A DNA stretch of 64,000 nt from Siphonodentalium dalli (GCA_032622095.1 CP136065.1:211524151-211588150), one strand, 5' to 3'. Shown: positions 11,801 to 22,654, numbered from the stretch's first letter. Notes: a model not told the origin generated them from the letters alone. A program made the numbers and translations.

Positions 11801-12107
11801 ACCACTATAATAGTGGAATTCAGGATGTGCCTGACCTGACTACTTCCTGCTCAATAATTTGAGTATCTATAGTCCTTAATGTTAAGAGGGAGGTAAAGTG
11901 GAAACATTTAAATGGGGAATTCAGTGTTAATTTTCAAGACAGTATTACTCAATATTTACAAACCATAGAATAATACTTCATGTCTTGTTGGAATGTTTGA
12001 GCATATATCATCATCATCATCATCAAATATTTCGGAACAACGTCATTCGACTTTTGGTTCTGATATACAAAAAAATTGTTATATACACTATGTCACAATA
12101 ACTCAGT
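11801..12107. other. Intergenic, no gene seen
   Basis: AT-rich sequence with a short (ATC)n run near 12010. A flanking sequence at 11282-11330 (AGGCATGCTACTACCAGG … TATAGTGG) is repeated inverted just after the mariner MITE (11805-11845), so the MITE sits inside a larger inverted repeat of about 560 bp. Confidence 0.4.
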
Positions 12108-12268
12108 CTAATGCTCAAGTTTAATTCGAACAAAATTCATGTGGTTCATATGGGATATAACAATCCACATAAAGAATATTACATGACAGACGTGTCAAAC
12201 AAACCACCATTTCTGGAGAGCACGAGTGAAAAGGATCTCGGCGTTAATGTGGATAACAAACTTCTAGT
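12108..12268 (+). pseudogene. Non-LTR retrotransposon (LINE) reverse-transcriptase fragment
   Basis: Plus-strand translation gives LKFNSNKIHVVHMGYNNPHK and then EKDLGVNVDNKLL. This is the 'FNxxKCKVxHxGxxN … EKDLGVxxDxxL' block found after the RT catalytic core of CR1/Jockey-type LINEs (family knowledge). Only about 50 residues remain; a small inverted-repeat element abuts it at 12267. Subfamily not assignable. Confidence 0.65.
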
Positions 12269-12423
12269 GACAACACGAAGCAGATTTTTCATTTTATGTT
12301 TTGTTTTGTGACATTTGATGGATATATTTTAAACAATGATAAACAATGGTGACCTACTTTTAATAATGTCCAATAATATCCGACCAGGGATGAAAATTAA
12401 AATTCCGCTTCGCGTTGTCACTA
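12267..12423. mobile_element. Small MITE with ~16-bp terminal inverted repeats
   Basis: Ends TAGTGACAACACGAAGC and GCTTCGCGTTGTCACTA are inverted copies with one mismatch, bounding ~157 bp of AT-rich filler. It ends the LINE fragment. TA may be the target; the superfamily is uncertain. Confidence 0.5.
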
Positions 12424-12751
12424 GATAAGTCTTCAAACTTTCCAAAAAGGTATGATATGGTCACCTGCGCTTTATAAGGTTTGATCAATCTTATCCCAAA
12501 AAATAACACTGAATTCCCCATTCAAATTTTGTCACTTTACCTCCCTCTTAACTGAATGGAATGAAATTTGGTATGCAGGTTTACAAAAATAAAATATGGA
12601 TCAAGTTTTGAGTTTCGGCTGCCCAATTTTACAAGAGTTACAGACCTTTTTCGACTGAAATTTTTTCTGAAATGCAATTTAAGATAAGCCGACAGGCGTA
12701 TTGTGCCACCATGGCGATGCTCTTTTTCATGACACATTTTGATTATTTCAG
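12424..12751. other. Region upstream of LDAF1 first coding exon
   Basis: Holds a dispersed repeat (TTAACTGAATGGAATGAAAT … TTACAAGAGTTACAGACC) shared with 10380-10480 and others, ending in the pyrimidine-rich acceptor at 12740-12751. A 5' untranslated exon and promoter of LDAF1 must lie further upstream; I could not identify them. Confidence 0.4.
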
Positions 12752-12762
12752 ACTGAATAGAG

Positions 12763-12982
12763 ATGAGTGGTGATAAAGTGAGGTCCTATCTGGATCAATT
12801 CCAGCAGAAATTAGATCTGGATAAGAAAATGGGAGAGATAAAAAGTTTTGTGGAAGAACACCCTGTGATGAGCCTCTTTCTGATGATCAACATAGCGATG
12901 TGTAGTATTCCTGTCATCTGCTTCATCTTGTTTGTTGTCGGGAGTGTCTTACTGGCGATGGTAGGATTCCTCTTTATAGAAG
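12763..12982 (+). CDS. LDAF1: LDAF1 coding exon 1
   Basis: Acceptor TTATTTCAG ends at 12751; ATG at 12763; donor AAG|GTAAGAG after 12982. Encodes residues 1-73 plus the first base of codon 74: N-terminal helix and first hydrophobic hairpin (SIPVICFILFVVGSVLLAMV). Confidence 0.9.
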
Positions 12983-15900
12983 GTAAGAGCTTAAATCAAT
13001 CTAATGCTGTAGCTAAAGATTCAAATATGAAGAGTAAGTTTTCATATTTATATCATATCAAGAAAACAGATTCTCCGTCATCTATACACAGTTTTGACCA
13101 CAGCAATCTTCAGTCTTTAAACAGGCAGAGTAATGCCATAAATAATCGACTCCTTAACCACAGCAGAATTATGGGTAACTTTTCAGGATTTAGTCGGAAA
13201 TATGGCTTGTGAGCTTTCCAATGAATGGCAACAAGCCATATTTCCTAAATCCTGAAAAGTTACCCATAATTCTGCTGTGGATAAGAAGTCGATTATTAAC
13301 CCTTTCAGTGCCAGGGGCCGATCTGATCGGCCCTCTGAATTTACGGTCTGTAAAATCGGCCCTAAAAAAAAACAAATGTTTTTTTTTATATTTTTTTGGG
13401 TTGAATTTTTTTTGGGTATGCTTAAAGGTACTCAACCCGATAAAACTCCTCTCAATTACTATTTCAATGGCTTCGGGGGTCAAAAATATTTGATTCGAGT
13501 CGAGGAAGTCACCCATCAAAGCTCAGATTTGTTAGATATCGATTTTAGAAATCTATTATTTTTCATTATCGGGAATACTATCTGGCCCAGAACTCAGTCA
13601 AAATTGCGTTAAAATTACCACATGATTTTAGAGTTATTCATCCTTGTCTGTTTGAATAGATTTGGAGTACACATCCAGAGCAGATTACGGCAGTTATTAG
13701 TACTCATCTCGAGAACATAACAAATTTGAAAAATCAATATCTAATAACTCTGAGCTTTGTTTGATGGGTTCCTCGACTCGAATCAAATATTTTTTACCCC
13801 CAAAGCCAAAGAAATAGTAATATAGGACCCTCTGATCGGATTGTTGTTGTTGGAATCTGTTGAGATGGGGACCCTCTTTACGGGTTGAGTACCTTTAAGC
13901 ATGCCATAGCGAATTTAAAAACAATCTGGTTAAAACCTTAGGGGCATGTTATAACTCAAAACTATCACCAAGTATTCATAGTAATAATTTTGATGCCCAT
14001 GAAAAACGTAAGATTTCCTGGCACTAAACCTACAAAATAAGTCTGGCACTGAAAGAGAGTAGATTATAAGAAAAAATTATTAAAATTGTAAAAATAATTG
14101 TAAAAAATAATAACAAATGATGAAAAATTGTTAGGCCAATGCATTCTCTTATATATGCGAGGCGACCTATGGTCGACTCGCATATATAAGAGAATGCATT
14201 GGCACAGGGTATATGGGTTGATACAAAAATCGGACCTGGCACTGAAAGGGTTAAGGCCATTACTGTACTTCATGTCCCAAACTGTCAGCTACATTAGCAT
14301 TTAACCCTTCATAACTGGTCCTTTCTGAATTTTTTGCGAAAATCCTGTGCCAATGCATTGGCCTAACAATATTTACCTTGACCTTGTAAGCCAGTGAATT
14401 CTCTTATATATGCGAAGCTCCGTATGGGAGACTTGCATATACAAGAGAATGCACTGGCACAGGATCTTTAATGCTGCACCAGCGCAGCTCCCATCATGGA
14501 AGGGTTAGTAAGTGGATGTTGATTTTGTTGCATTCTGTGGAATATGCATGCAAGTCGGTCTGACATTTTGTGTGTGATGTGACTGCCTGTAGGAGTGTAA
14601 ATATCAATAAATAGATTAAATAATACTTACATCATTGTCCCACTTAAAAATTTCTTAGAAACCATGCATGACATACAAAGTAGGTTGAAAATACAAAAGT
14701 CATGGCAAATATGTAAAGGTACTCAATCCGATTTGATGGTCCACATATCATATTCCAACAACATTTTTTTAAATGCCGCTTCAGTTATCAGAATAGATTA
14801 ATTGTAAAAAATAATGCTAACCACAGTCAACACTTTAGTATAAAATTACCCAAAACGTTTTATTTATAAACATTTTGTTCAACGAAATCTAGCCGGATTG
14901 TCAAATATCTAACACCCAAAGCCACTTGATTTTAGAGTTATCCATCTTCAATCGCAATTTGATTCGAGACCGTCGGCTTGATGAATATTTGCCAGGCCAC
15001 CATCTCGAGAAATAAATTTCAAAAATCGATATCTGATCACTCTGAACTTTGATGGGTGGGTTCCTTGACTCAAATATTTTCTACCCCAGAAGCCAAAGAA
15101 TAGTAATTTAGGAGCATTTATTCGGATTATGCATCTATAACCTGAAACTTCTAACCCAGATGTTCAGCTAATAAGTTAACATATCTATGAATCAAGCCTT
15201 GAAATAGTGTCTCTGTCATTTGCAGAATGAGATCCTCAGAGGGTGAATTAGTGATACTATCCCATACAGCAGGCTAGCATCACCAAATTCGCCCTCTGGC
15301 AACCTCATTTTGCTTAGGCCTCAACTGCTATGGGAGACCTAGGATAAGATTGAAGTTCCCCAGTTGAAGTTGATGATGTTCACCCATCAGCACCTCGATT
15401 ATGCATTTTATCTTCTGCAAATTAGGGGATATAGAAACAGAACAGAAGGGAAAAAGTAACTAAAACAATGCTAATTTGAGACTACAGATACTTCCCAGAA
15501 GATGAGGCCTAAGCAGAATGAGGTTCCCAGAGGGTGAATTTGGTGATGCTAGCCAACTGTGATGTCAGACACACTATTTCAAGGCTACTTCTCGAAGTAG
15601 TATAAAAGTTTAAAAGGAGATGGTCCCATAAATAGTGTGTATTTAGTGTTCAGTCCCCCTTTAAACATTGTAATATAAACATTATTCTTGTTATAGTGTA
15701 TAAATGGTCCAGGAGATGAGGGACCCTGTAGGCTGACAAATATAATAAGTCGCTCTTCAAAAGCTTTCGGCCTAAGGCCTTCTTTAGTTGATATTTTTCA
15801 GACAAAATCACATGTTTATCTGAATATTATATGCCATCATGTGATTTTATCTGAATAATATCAACTGAAGAAGGCCTTAGGCTGAAAGCTTTTGAAGAGT

Positions 15901-17165
15901 GACTGCTCTTATTAATTGAATTACAATGAATGGAAATCCATATGGTGTTTATTTGTCTGTTATCTACTTATTATTTGAACATTCCAGAAAATGAAAGAAC
16001 CAGTTCAATGTATAATTTTTTGTTCTTGTTTGAACTGAATGATAGTATCCATTCTAGAGTGAATGCTTCATGGCATTCAAACCAGTCATACACCTTTAAC
16101 TTGGCACCTATTGTATTTGTGACTGTTTCTCTGCCAGTTGTCTGATATCTGAGCATCCTAGCAGTTGTGATTTTTGAAAAAAAGGTCATATTATGTAATC
16201 AGTCCGTCCGCCCGCCCGCCTGTATGTTCGTCCGTCCGTTAACAGTTTTGGTTTCCGATCGATAACTACAGTTTGGATTATTTTATCTGAACCAAAGTTG
16301 GCATGTGTATTTCCCAGTTAAAGATACAGGCCAGGTTCGAGTATGGGCTGCATTCAATTATTTTTACATGAGTTACGGCCCTTTTTCGACTTAGAATTTG
16401 ACTAATTTCATAACATTTTGGTTTCCGACCGATAACTCCTGTTTGGATTGATTTGAACCAAAGCTGATATGTGTGTTTCCCAGCTAAAACTAAAGGTCAA
16501 GTTCGAATATGGGTTCTGTCATTATTTTCACATGAGTTACAGTCGTTTTTCGACTTAGAATTTGACCGCATTTTGGCATTGAAATTCAGGGTATATCAGA
16601 TATTCTTTGTAAGCTCAAATTATTATTTTATTTTGCGGTAGTACAATTCGAATTAGCTAAAGGGCGTATTTTGCCACGCCCTAGCGATGATCTTGTTTTC
16701 ATTATAATTGCCTTGTGGTTTCCATCGTTCATAGAGCATAAATATGAGGGTATTTTGCACTAATATCCAGGGCTCAATTCATTCATTTATTGCATATATT
16801 CTGTTGAGTATAAAAGGAGATGGTCCCATAAATGGCCAGATTTAGAGTACAGTCCCCCTTTAAACATTGTGATATAAACACTATTCTTGATAATTGAAAA
16901 ATCATGTTTTTCAGGAACTGTTCTAACGATCGGCTTGATGGTTCTTGGATTTGTGTTGTTCCTTGTCGGACTCTGTTCATTCGGACTTGGACTCTTCATT
17001 CTTGTGGCGTACTATGGCTTAGTCACGGGACGAACAATGTTTGAGAAACTCAGGGATCAGCTGACATTTCTTCCTTGTATGCAGGCCAGACGTTCCAAAG
17101 AAATGAAGTACATTCCGCATGATGAGGACGAAATCCCCAATACTGAGACCACGAAATCCAAATGA
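12763..17165 (+). CDS. LDAF1: LDAF1/TMEM159 (promethin), lipid droplet assembly factor; two coding exons
   Basis: Exons 12763-12982 and 16915-17165 join G|GA to give Gly74 and a 156-residue protein (human about 161, from memory). Residues 1-32 are a charged amphipathic N-terminus (YLDQFQQKLDLDKKMGEIK). HP at 33-34 starts a long hydrophobic region, residues 35-72 and 76-110, made of two helix hairpins with the family-typical FIEG turn between them. The C-terminus is polar (SKEMKYIPHDEDEIPN). In animals LDAF1 binds seipin in the ER and marks sites of lipid-droplet formation. Start choice: first ATG after an intron acceptor (TTATTTCAG at 12743-12751), so a 5' UTR exon lies upstream. The intron is full of nested MITEs. 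Confidence 0.9.
13296..14254. mobile_element. TTAA-bounded piggyBac-like MITE (CCCTTTCAGTGCCA ends)
   Basis: Starts TTAACCCTTTCAGTGCCAGG and ends with its reverse complement. TTAA duplication and C-rich ends are the piggyBac signature. Near the right end it carries a hairpin module (14140-14205) with arms TGCATTCTCTTATATATGCG, the same module found in other TTAA families here. No transposase. Confidence 0.8.
13422..13898. mobile_element. Nested TTAA-bounded element (AGGTACTCAA ends)
   Basis: TTAAAGGTACTCAACCCG at the left and CGGGTTGAGTACCTTTAA at the right are exact inverted copies within TTAA. Interior arms around 13480-13560 and 13730-13800 are also inverted (CAAAGCTCAGA, CGAGTCGAGGA…). 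Relatives: 14714-15138 and 49984-50379. Confidence 0.75.
14301..14508. mobile_element. TTAA-bounded MITE (CCCTTCATGA family), right TTAA mutated
   Basis: Starts TTAACCCTTCATAACTGG and ends CATCATGGAAGGGTTAG. Contains the TATATGCGA hairpin module and the block AATGCTGCACCAGCGCAGCT shared with 39461-39712, 49242-49499 and 49530-49800. Confidence 0.7.
14714..15138. mobile_element. AGGTACTCAA-type inverted-repeat element, diverged copy
   Basis: Left AAAGGTACTCAATCCGATT, right TCGGATTATGCATC. The interior (CTAACACCCAAAGCCAC; GGGTTCCTTGACTC) matches 49984-50379 in reverse orientation. Confidence 0.6.
15193..15586. mobile_element. hAT-like fold-back MITE (CAAGCCTTGAAATAG family), diverged copy
   Basis: CAAGCCTTGAAATAGTGT at 15193 and ACACTATTTCAAGGCT at 15571-15586 are inverted ends; subterminal CAGAGGGTGAATT blocks are repeated inverted. 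The centre carries a unit (GGCCTCAACTGCTATGGGAG … GATGTTCACCCATCAG) also present at 26440-26520 and 30200-30290. Target duplication is not clear here but is 8 bp in the cleaner copies at 38015, 46065 and 29831. Confidence 0.7.
15601..15692. repeat. Partial MITE plus flank, duplicated just before LDAF1 exon 2
   Basis: AAAGGAGATGGTCCCATAAA, the AGTCCCCCTTTAAACATTGT end and the following ATATAAACA…ATTCTTG recur at 16803-16892. Because the non-MITE flank is shared too, this is a local duplication of intron sequence rather than two independent insertions. Confidence 0.6.
15745..15910. repeat. Large inverted repeat (snap-back) with ~75-bp arms
   Basis: GTCGCTCTTCAAAAGCTTTC … AGGCCTTCTTTAGTTGATAT is answered by ATATCAACTGAAGAAGGCCT … GAAAGCTTTTGAAGAGTGAC, with TCACATG…CATGTGA inner arms. 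No coding; a fold-back element. Confidence 0.7.
16200..16690. repeat. Two diverged ~180-bp tandem units within an intron
   Basis: TTTCCGATCGATAACT (16252) and TTTCCGACCGATAACT (16432) are 180 bp apart, each followed by GAACCAAAG, CCCAG, AGGTCAAG-like and ATGAGTTAC landmarks. Preceded by a CCGTCCGCCCGCCCGCC run. Confidence 0.6.
16693..16868. mobile_element. Half copy of the TTAA-AGGGG MITE (right arm)
   Basis: TTCATTATAATTGCC … TTGCATATATTCTGTTGAG … AGTCCCCCTTTAA matches the right arm of complete copies at 20582-20933 and 23885-24232. Ends 46 bp before LDAF1 exon 2. Confidence 0.65.
16915..17165 (+). CDS. LDAF1: LDAF1 coding exon 2 with stop codon
   Basis: Acceptor TGTTTTTCAG ends at 16914; TGA at 17163-17165. 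Encodes residues 74-156: second hydrophobic hairpin (TIGLMVLGFVLFLVGLCSFG) and polar tail. A candidate polyadenylation signal AATAAA is at 17846-17851 (weak evidence). The upstream exon phase (one base) fits exactly. Confidence 0.9.
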
Positions 17166-18047
17166 ATGAACTTGACATTTCTCATCTTGCCATTTCAATT
17201 TTCATCATGATGAAACTCTAATGTATGGGAACCAATGTGACTGAAGTACAGTCTCAGTATATCCTATAGGGAACCTCCCACACATAAAACATATATTTCT
17301 AACTGTTGTCTGATTGTGCCAGCATGGGGTGCCCCATGGGTGACATCAACTTAGTGTTAAAAGCACACATTCAGCATGTCCTTTTGAGTATGGAACAATA
17401 AGCATCATATTCTTCCAAACAACTGTTTAGCTATAGGTCTTTCCAGACGACGGGGGATGTGAACGAATCGCGCGTCAATTGTGAATTTTGTGTCTTCAGC
17501 GAATTCTATGGATTTCATGAAATTATGTTTCACTTCGCAGGTTATCTGCAAGCCTTGAAATAGTGTGTCTGTCATTTGCAGAATGAGGTCAAACAATTGA
17601 ATTACATGTATATTTTGAATGCTCATAATTTTATGTCAATGTAAACAACGAAATGACTCCAACATTCACTTGCAAACCGCATATATTCGCACGCAGGCAA
17701 CATTGCTTTCAACTGAGAGCACGGATCTAATCTGGCGGCTGTGAATCAGGAAGTTAATCTGCAAGCTCTCATTGCACCCTAGATGTTCTAACTTGGCGGA
17801 CTCGTGCGCAGTCTGTGCCGCATGCCATGTGGAGGCATTTTAGCTAATAAATGCAAAATTCAAATTTATTTCTGGGGATACATGGTTTCTACCAGATTGG
17901 ATTAACCCTTTGGTGGATTGGTACATCATATATGATGTCTTAACCATGGGTAAATATACTTTTGCAAATAATCTGATTAATACTGTTAACTTTGGCCTAT
18001 TGTAGAAAATAAATCATACAAACAACATTACTAAAAGCAGGAATCAA
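17166..18047. other. LDAF1 3' UTR and downstream intergenic
   Basis: No further coding. 17549-17590 is a fragment of the hAT-like MITE end (CAAGCCTTGAAATAGTGTGT). TTAACCCTTTGGTGG at 17903 and AAAAGGTTAA at 18390-18399 could bound another TTAA element into which the 18048 palindrome inserted; this is weak. Confidence 0.4.
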
Positions 18048-18260
18048 TTAACCCTTTCAGTGCCAAGTCCGATTTTTGTATCAACCCATATTTCCTTGAT
18101 CATTTTTCAAATTTGTTGATTATAATAATGTGATACATTGATGGAAAGAGCTCTGAGCTCTTTCCATCAATGTATCACATTATTATAATCAATAAATTTG
18201 AAAAATGATCAAGGAAATATGGGTTGATACAAAAATCGGACTTGGCACTGAAAGGGTTAA
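18048..18260. mobile_element. Near-perfect palindromic TTAA element (205 bp between TTAAs)
   Basis: From TTAACCCTTTCAGTGCCAAG to CTTGGCACTGAAAGGGTTAA the two halves are inverted copies almost base for base (CAACCCATATTTCCTTGATC; GATACATTGATGGAAAGAGC) meeting at GAGCTCTGAGCTC near 18152. Ends are those of the 13296-14254 family, so this is a fold-back derivative of a piggyBac-like MITE. Confidence 0.9.
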
Positions 18261-18423
18261 TCAAAATATATCCATCCATGAAAATTCCCATTTAGGAGAG
18301 GATTTTTCAAAGTTATTTGCACAGTAACATATTACCCTAGAACTACCGTAAACAACATGTCGTTCCACCTGACAATAGTACGGCGACATAAAAGGTTAAG
18401 AATCAGGGGACCTCACCTCACCT

Positions 18424-19985
18424 GAACCACACGTTTACAATAATAGACTGACCAGAACCACGTTTACAATAATAGACTGACCAGAACCACGTTTACAATA
18501 ATAGACTGACCAGAACCACGTTTACAATAATAGACTGACCAGAACCACGTTTACAATAATAGACTGACCAGAACCACGTTTACAATAATAGACTGACCAG
18601 AACCACGTTTACAATAATAGACTGACCAGAACCACGTTTACAATAATAGACTGACCAGAACCACGTTTACAATAATAGACTGACCAGAACCACGTTTACA
18701 ATAATAGACTGACCAGAACCACGTTTACAATAATAGACTGACCAGAACCACGTTTACAATAATAGACTGACCAGAACCACGTTTACAATAATAGACTGAC
18801 CAGAACCACGTTTACAATAATAGACTGACCAGAACCACGTTTACAATAATAGGCTGACCAGAACCACGTTTACAATAATAGACTGACCAGAACCACGTTT
18901 ACAATAATAGGCTGACCAGAACCACGTTTACAATAATAGGCTGACCAGAACCACGTTTACAATAATAGGCTGACCAGAACCACGTTTACAATAATAGACT
19001 GACCAGAACCACGTTTACAATAATAGACTGACCAGAACCACGTTTACAATAATAGACTGACCAGAATCACGTTTACAATAATAGACTGACCAGAACCACG
19101 TTTACAATAATAGGCTGACCAGAACCACGTTTACAATAATAGACTGACCAGAACCACGTTTACAATAATAGACTGACCAGAACCACGTTTACAATAATAG
19201 ACTGACCAGAACCACGTTTACAATAATAGACTGACCAGAACCACGTTTACAATAATAGACTGACCAGAATCACGTTTACAATAATAGACTGACCAGAACC
19301 ACGTTTACAATAATAGGCTGACCAGAACCACGTTTACAATAATAGACTGACCAGAACCACGTTTACAATAATAGACTGACCAGAACCACGTTTACAATAA
19401 TAGACTGACCAGAACCACGTTTACAATAATAGACTGACCAGAACCACGTTTACAATAATAGACTGACCAGAACCACGTTTACAATAATAGACTGACCAGA
19501 ATCACGTTTACAATAATAGACTGACCAGAATCACGTTTACAATAATAGACTGACCAGAACCACGTTTACAATAATAGGCTGACCAGAACCACGTTTACAA
19601 TAATAGACTGACCAGAACCACGTTTACAATAATAGACTGACCAGAACCACGTTTACAATAATAGACTGACCAGAATCACGTTTACAATAATAGACTGACC
19701 AGAAGCACGTTTACAATAATAGACTGACCAGAAGCACGTTTACAATAATAGACTGACCAGAAGCACGTTTACAATAATAGACTGACCAGAACCACGTTTA
19801 CAATAATAGACTGACCAGAACCACGTTTACAATAATAGACTGACCAGAACCACGTTTACAATAATAGACTGACCAGAAGCACGTTTACAATAATAGACTG
19901 ACCAGAACCACGTTTACAATAATAGACTGACCAGAACCACGTTTACAATAATAGACTGACCAGAACCACGTTTACAATAATAGGC
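18424..19985. repeat. 29-bp minisatellite, about 54 units
   Basis: Unit ACCAGAACCACGTTTACAAT + AATAGACTG; each 60-base line shifts the motif by two bases, confirming period 29. Variants are confined to two positions: GACTG/GGCTG and ACCAC/ATCAC/AGCAC. The variants recur in blocks, pointing to expansion by multi-unit steps. No open frame spans it. Confidence 0.97.
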
Positions 19986-20581
19986 AACTTGAAATTATTT
20001 TCTGCAAATTATGTAATTTTGTAGAAGCAAAATTAATTTTTTGGATTTACTTGCCATATTACCACTTTTATTTTCTGATTGGGTAACAATTTTAGAGGAA
20101 GATAGCAAATTTGATAATTATTTCGAAACTTTTGTCCTAACACATGTTTACAGTGAATACAATGTATCTGCATGTTTTACAGTTAGGCTAACTTGGATGC
20201 TGTTAATAATTGTAAAGTTTTGATTGACAGATAATCTTTGCCAGTTGAGGTCTGAAAGCAATGATTTTGTGTTTGTTCTCATTTGGCATGGTGAAGAAGA
20301 CTCAACTCAGTTTAAAATACTCATCTTTTTATTTCACATGATTCTTGCATTCTTTACCTGACAGATAATGCTACAAATGAATTAAGTATCGAAGTGATGC
20401 ATCAAAGTATTAGCCAGGTATGGATCACCTGGATTGAGCTTTGAAATTCAAGAATATAATATTGTATATGAGCAGTGGCAAAAAGCTGAAAATAATCTGC
20501 TAATTGCATTTGCACAGTATTCGAGGTTCAGCTGTTTAGAATGGGTATCGTTCGCACATAAAAGCCAATCAGATGGTTAAT
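19986..20581. other. Intergenic, nothing recognised
   Basis: AT-rich single-copy-looking sequence between the 29-bp minisatellite and a MITE; no coding, RNA or repeat signal that I can support. Confidence 0.4.
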
Positions 20582-20933
20582 TTAAAGGGGTACTGTACAC
20601 TAAATCTGGCTATTTTTGGGACCATCTGATTTTATATTCAACAGAATATATGCAACAAATGAACGAATTTGAGCCTTGGATTAGTGCAAAATACACTCAT
20701 ATGCTCTGTGAACGATGCAAACAACATGGTAACTATAATGAAAATGAATGTATGACTGAAGTAATAAATTAATTTTCATTATAATTACCATGTTGTCTAT
20801 CGTTTTTATGGTAAATGAGTGTATTTTGCACTCATCCAATGGCTCAATTTCATTCATTTATTGCATATATTCTGTTGAGTATAAAAGCAGATGGTCCAAA
20901 AAATGGCCGGATTTAGTGTACAGTCCCCCTTCA
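20582..20933. mobile_element. TTAA-AGGGG fold-back MITE
   Basis: TTAAAGGGGTACTGTACACT at left, ATTTAGTGTACAGTCCCCCT at right; arms are inverted through ATATGCAACAAATGAACGAA and AACAACATGGTAACTATAAT to a centre near 20765. The right TTAA is mutated to TTCA. Other copies: 23885-24232, 26989-27710, 31872-32075. Confidence 0.8.
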
Positions 20934-21149
20934 AGATGTTAATGTCATCGCCAAAAGAAACCTGTGAAAACTCTGGCGCTACCCCATTTTTAAAAGAAAT
21001 ATCTGCGTTCCATAACAGTATTTTCCTACCATTCATATAACTATTCAAATCTTAAAACCTTGCTAAGGACTCAAATTGAAAACTTGTATAGGGCTACATA
21101 AAATTGAAGGATAGTCAATCTGGATGTCAACATTATGCAGGGTACACAG

Positions 21150-21305
21150 TATTACAAGTTATTGTGGTGGATTGACGGTAACATGGTGTGATAATGACAG
21201 CTTGGAGTTTATATTCAACCAAGTCACGAATCAACGATGTTGAACATAGAGGCTCCAAGCCATTAATGTCACACCATGTTACCGTCAATCCACCACAATA
21301 ACGTA
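21150..21305. repeat. Inverted repeat with ~33-bp perfect arms
   Basis: GTGGTGGATTGACGGTAACA followed by TGGTGTGA is answered near 21270-21303 by TCACACCA and TGTTACCGTCAATCCACCAC. Loop about 90 bp with further short pairing (GCTTGGAG / CTCCAAGC). A fold-back element of unknown type. Confidence 0.75.
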
Positions 21306-21408
21306 TATGTTCTGTCGAAGTCGTAAACATGGGATATTTTGCACGGCTCTGACCAATCAAAGATGCTGTTTCTTACTGGAAGCGAATATAAGTGACATAA
21401 CATAAATG

Positions 21409-22654
21409 CAAGCGTCAATGACACTGTTGATCAACGTTGGGAGGAGTTAATTTTATGCTGAGCAGTCAATAGATAAAGGAGGAAAGTCAAAAAGTTTCAG
21501 TAAATGGATTGTATTGTGTAAATGAAATTAATTTCATTTCAAACATTTCTCCACTAAATGTGGGCTACAGGGTGTGCCAATTGATTCAAAATGTAAAATC
21601 AAAGATAGCTCCAGGTGCCCATGTTTTTTAACAAATTTCGGAAGAATTTGACAGCTTCCATCTAGAGGTAACACCAAAGATCCATATGAAGTTTGTATAA
21701 GGGATGTGGCACGTATGGAGTGCCAAAGGATTTAATGAATAAAATCAAAGATGGCCACTGGCGACCATGTTTTTTTAAACGAAATTTGGAATATATCATT
21801 GGCTCCCATCTAGATGTCACCATGTTTTTTTCAACAAAATTTGGAAAATATCATTGGCTCCCATCTAGAGGTCACCCTTGTGAAGTTTGGTGACGATCGG
21901 ATGAGGGATGTGGCCTGTTGGTTGTGCCGAAGGATTTAGTCATGCAAAGAGTAAAATCCAAGATTACTGCTGGCAGCCATGTTTTTTAACAAATATCGGA
22001 AAACATTGTTGGCTCCTATCTAGAGGTCACTCCGAAGATCCTTATGAAGTTTGGTGATGATCGAATTGATGGATGTGGCCTGTACGGTGTGCTGACAAAG
22101 TATTTAGTCATGCAAAGAGTAAAATCCAAGACGGCTGCTGGTGGCCATGTTTTTTTTAACAAATTTTGGAAATAATCCAAGCTCCCATCAAGAGGTCATC
22201 CCGAAGTTACATATGAAGTTTGGTGGAGATTAGATGAGGAATGTGGTCTGCAGGGTGTCCCAAAGGATTTAGTCATGCAAAGAGTAATGGCTGCCGGCGG
22301 CCATGTTTTTCATTGAAAATCACTAAAATTTGATAGCTCCCATCTAGAGGTGATCCTAAACATGCCTGCAAATTTTCTAAAATTTCTCTAATAAATTTGG
22401 GCTGCAGGTTGTGCCAATGGATTCAAATTATAAATCCAAAATGGCTTCTGGCGGCCATTATTTTTTTACGAATTTCGGAAAAAAACGATGGCTCCCATTT
22501 AGGGATCACCCCGAAGATCCATATGAAGTTTGGTGATGATCAGATGAGGGATGTGGCCTGCAGAGTGTGCCAAAGGAAATTGTTGATGGATGTACGAACA
22601 GATGCCAACCCATGGCAATAGCTCAAACTTTACTAAGTAAAGTTGAGCTAAAAA
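21409..22654. mobile_element. Second copy of the satellite-bearing (HINE-like) element
   Basis: Left GCGTCAATGACACTG, right hairpin CTTTACTAAGTAAAG within AGCTCAAA…TTGAGCTAAAAA. Inside are seven or so diverged repeats with ATGGCTGCTGGCGGCCATGT-like and CCATATGAAGTTTGGTGATG landmarks. Same termini as 2461-7498 (opposite orientation) and 47041-48134, but different monomer consensus. Confidence 0.7.

Larger units (their letters stand above)
13122..14267. mobile_element. Composite: mariner-like MITE split by a TTAA element that itself holds a third element
   Basis: The palindromic mariner-like MITE (GCAGAGTAATGCC at 13123 … CCATTACTGTA at 14267) is interrupted at its right end by a TTAA-bounded insertion (13296-14254). 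Joining the flanks restores GATTA-TTAA-GGCCATTACTG. Inside the insertion, another inverted-repeat element runs 13422-13898. Three insertions are therefore ordered in time within the LDAF1 intron. Confidence 0.8.

Noticed and set aside
17903-18399. A TTAA element enclosing the 18048 palindrome
   Set aside because: Ends TTAACCCTTTGG and CCTTTTATGTCG do not form a convincing inverted repeat; kept only as a remark.
18424-19985. CRISPR-like array of 29-bp repeats
   Set aside because: Units are directly adjacent with no spacers, and the genome is animal. It is a minisatellite.
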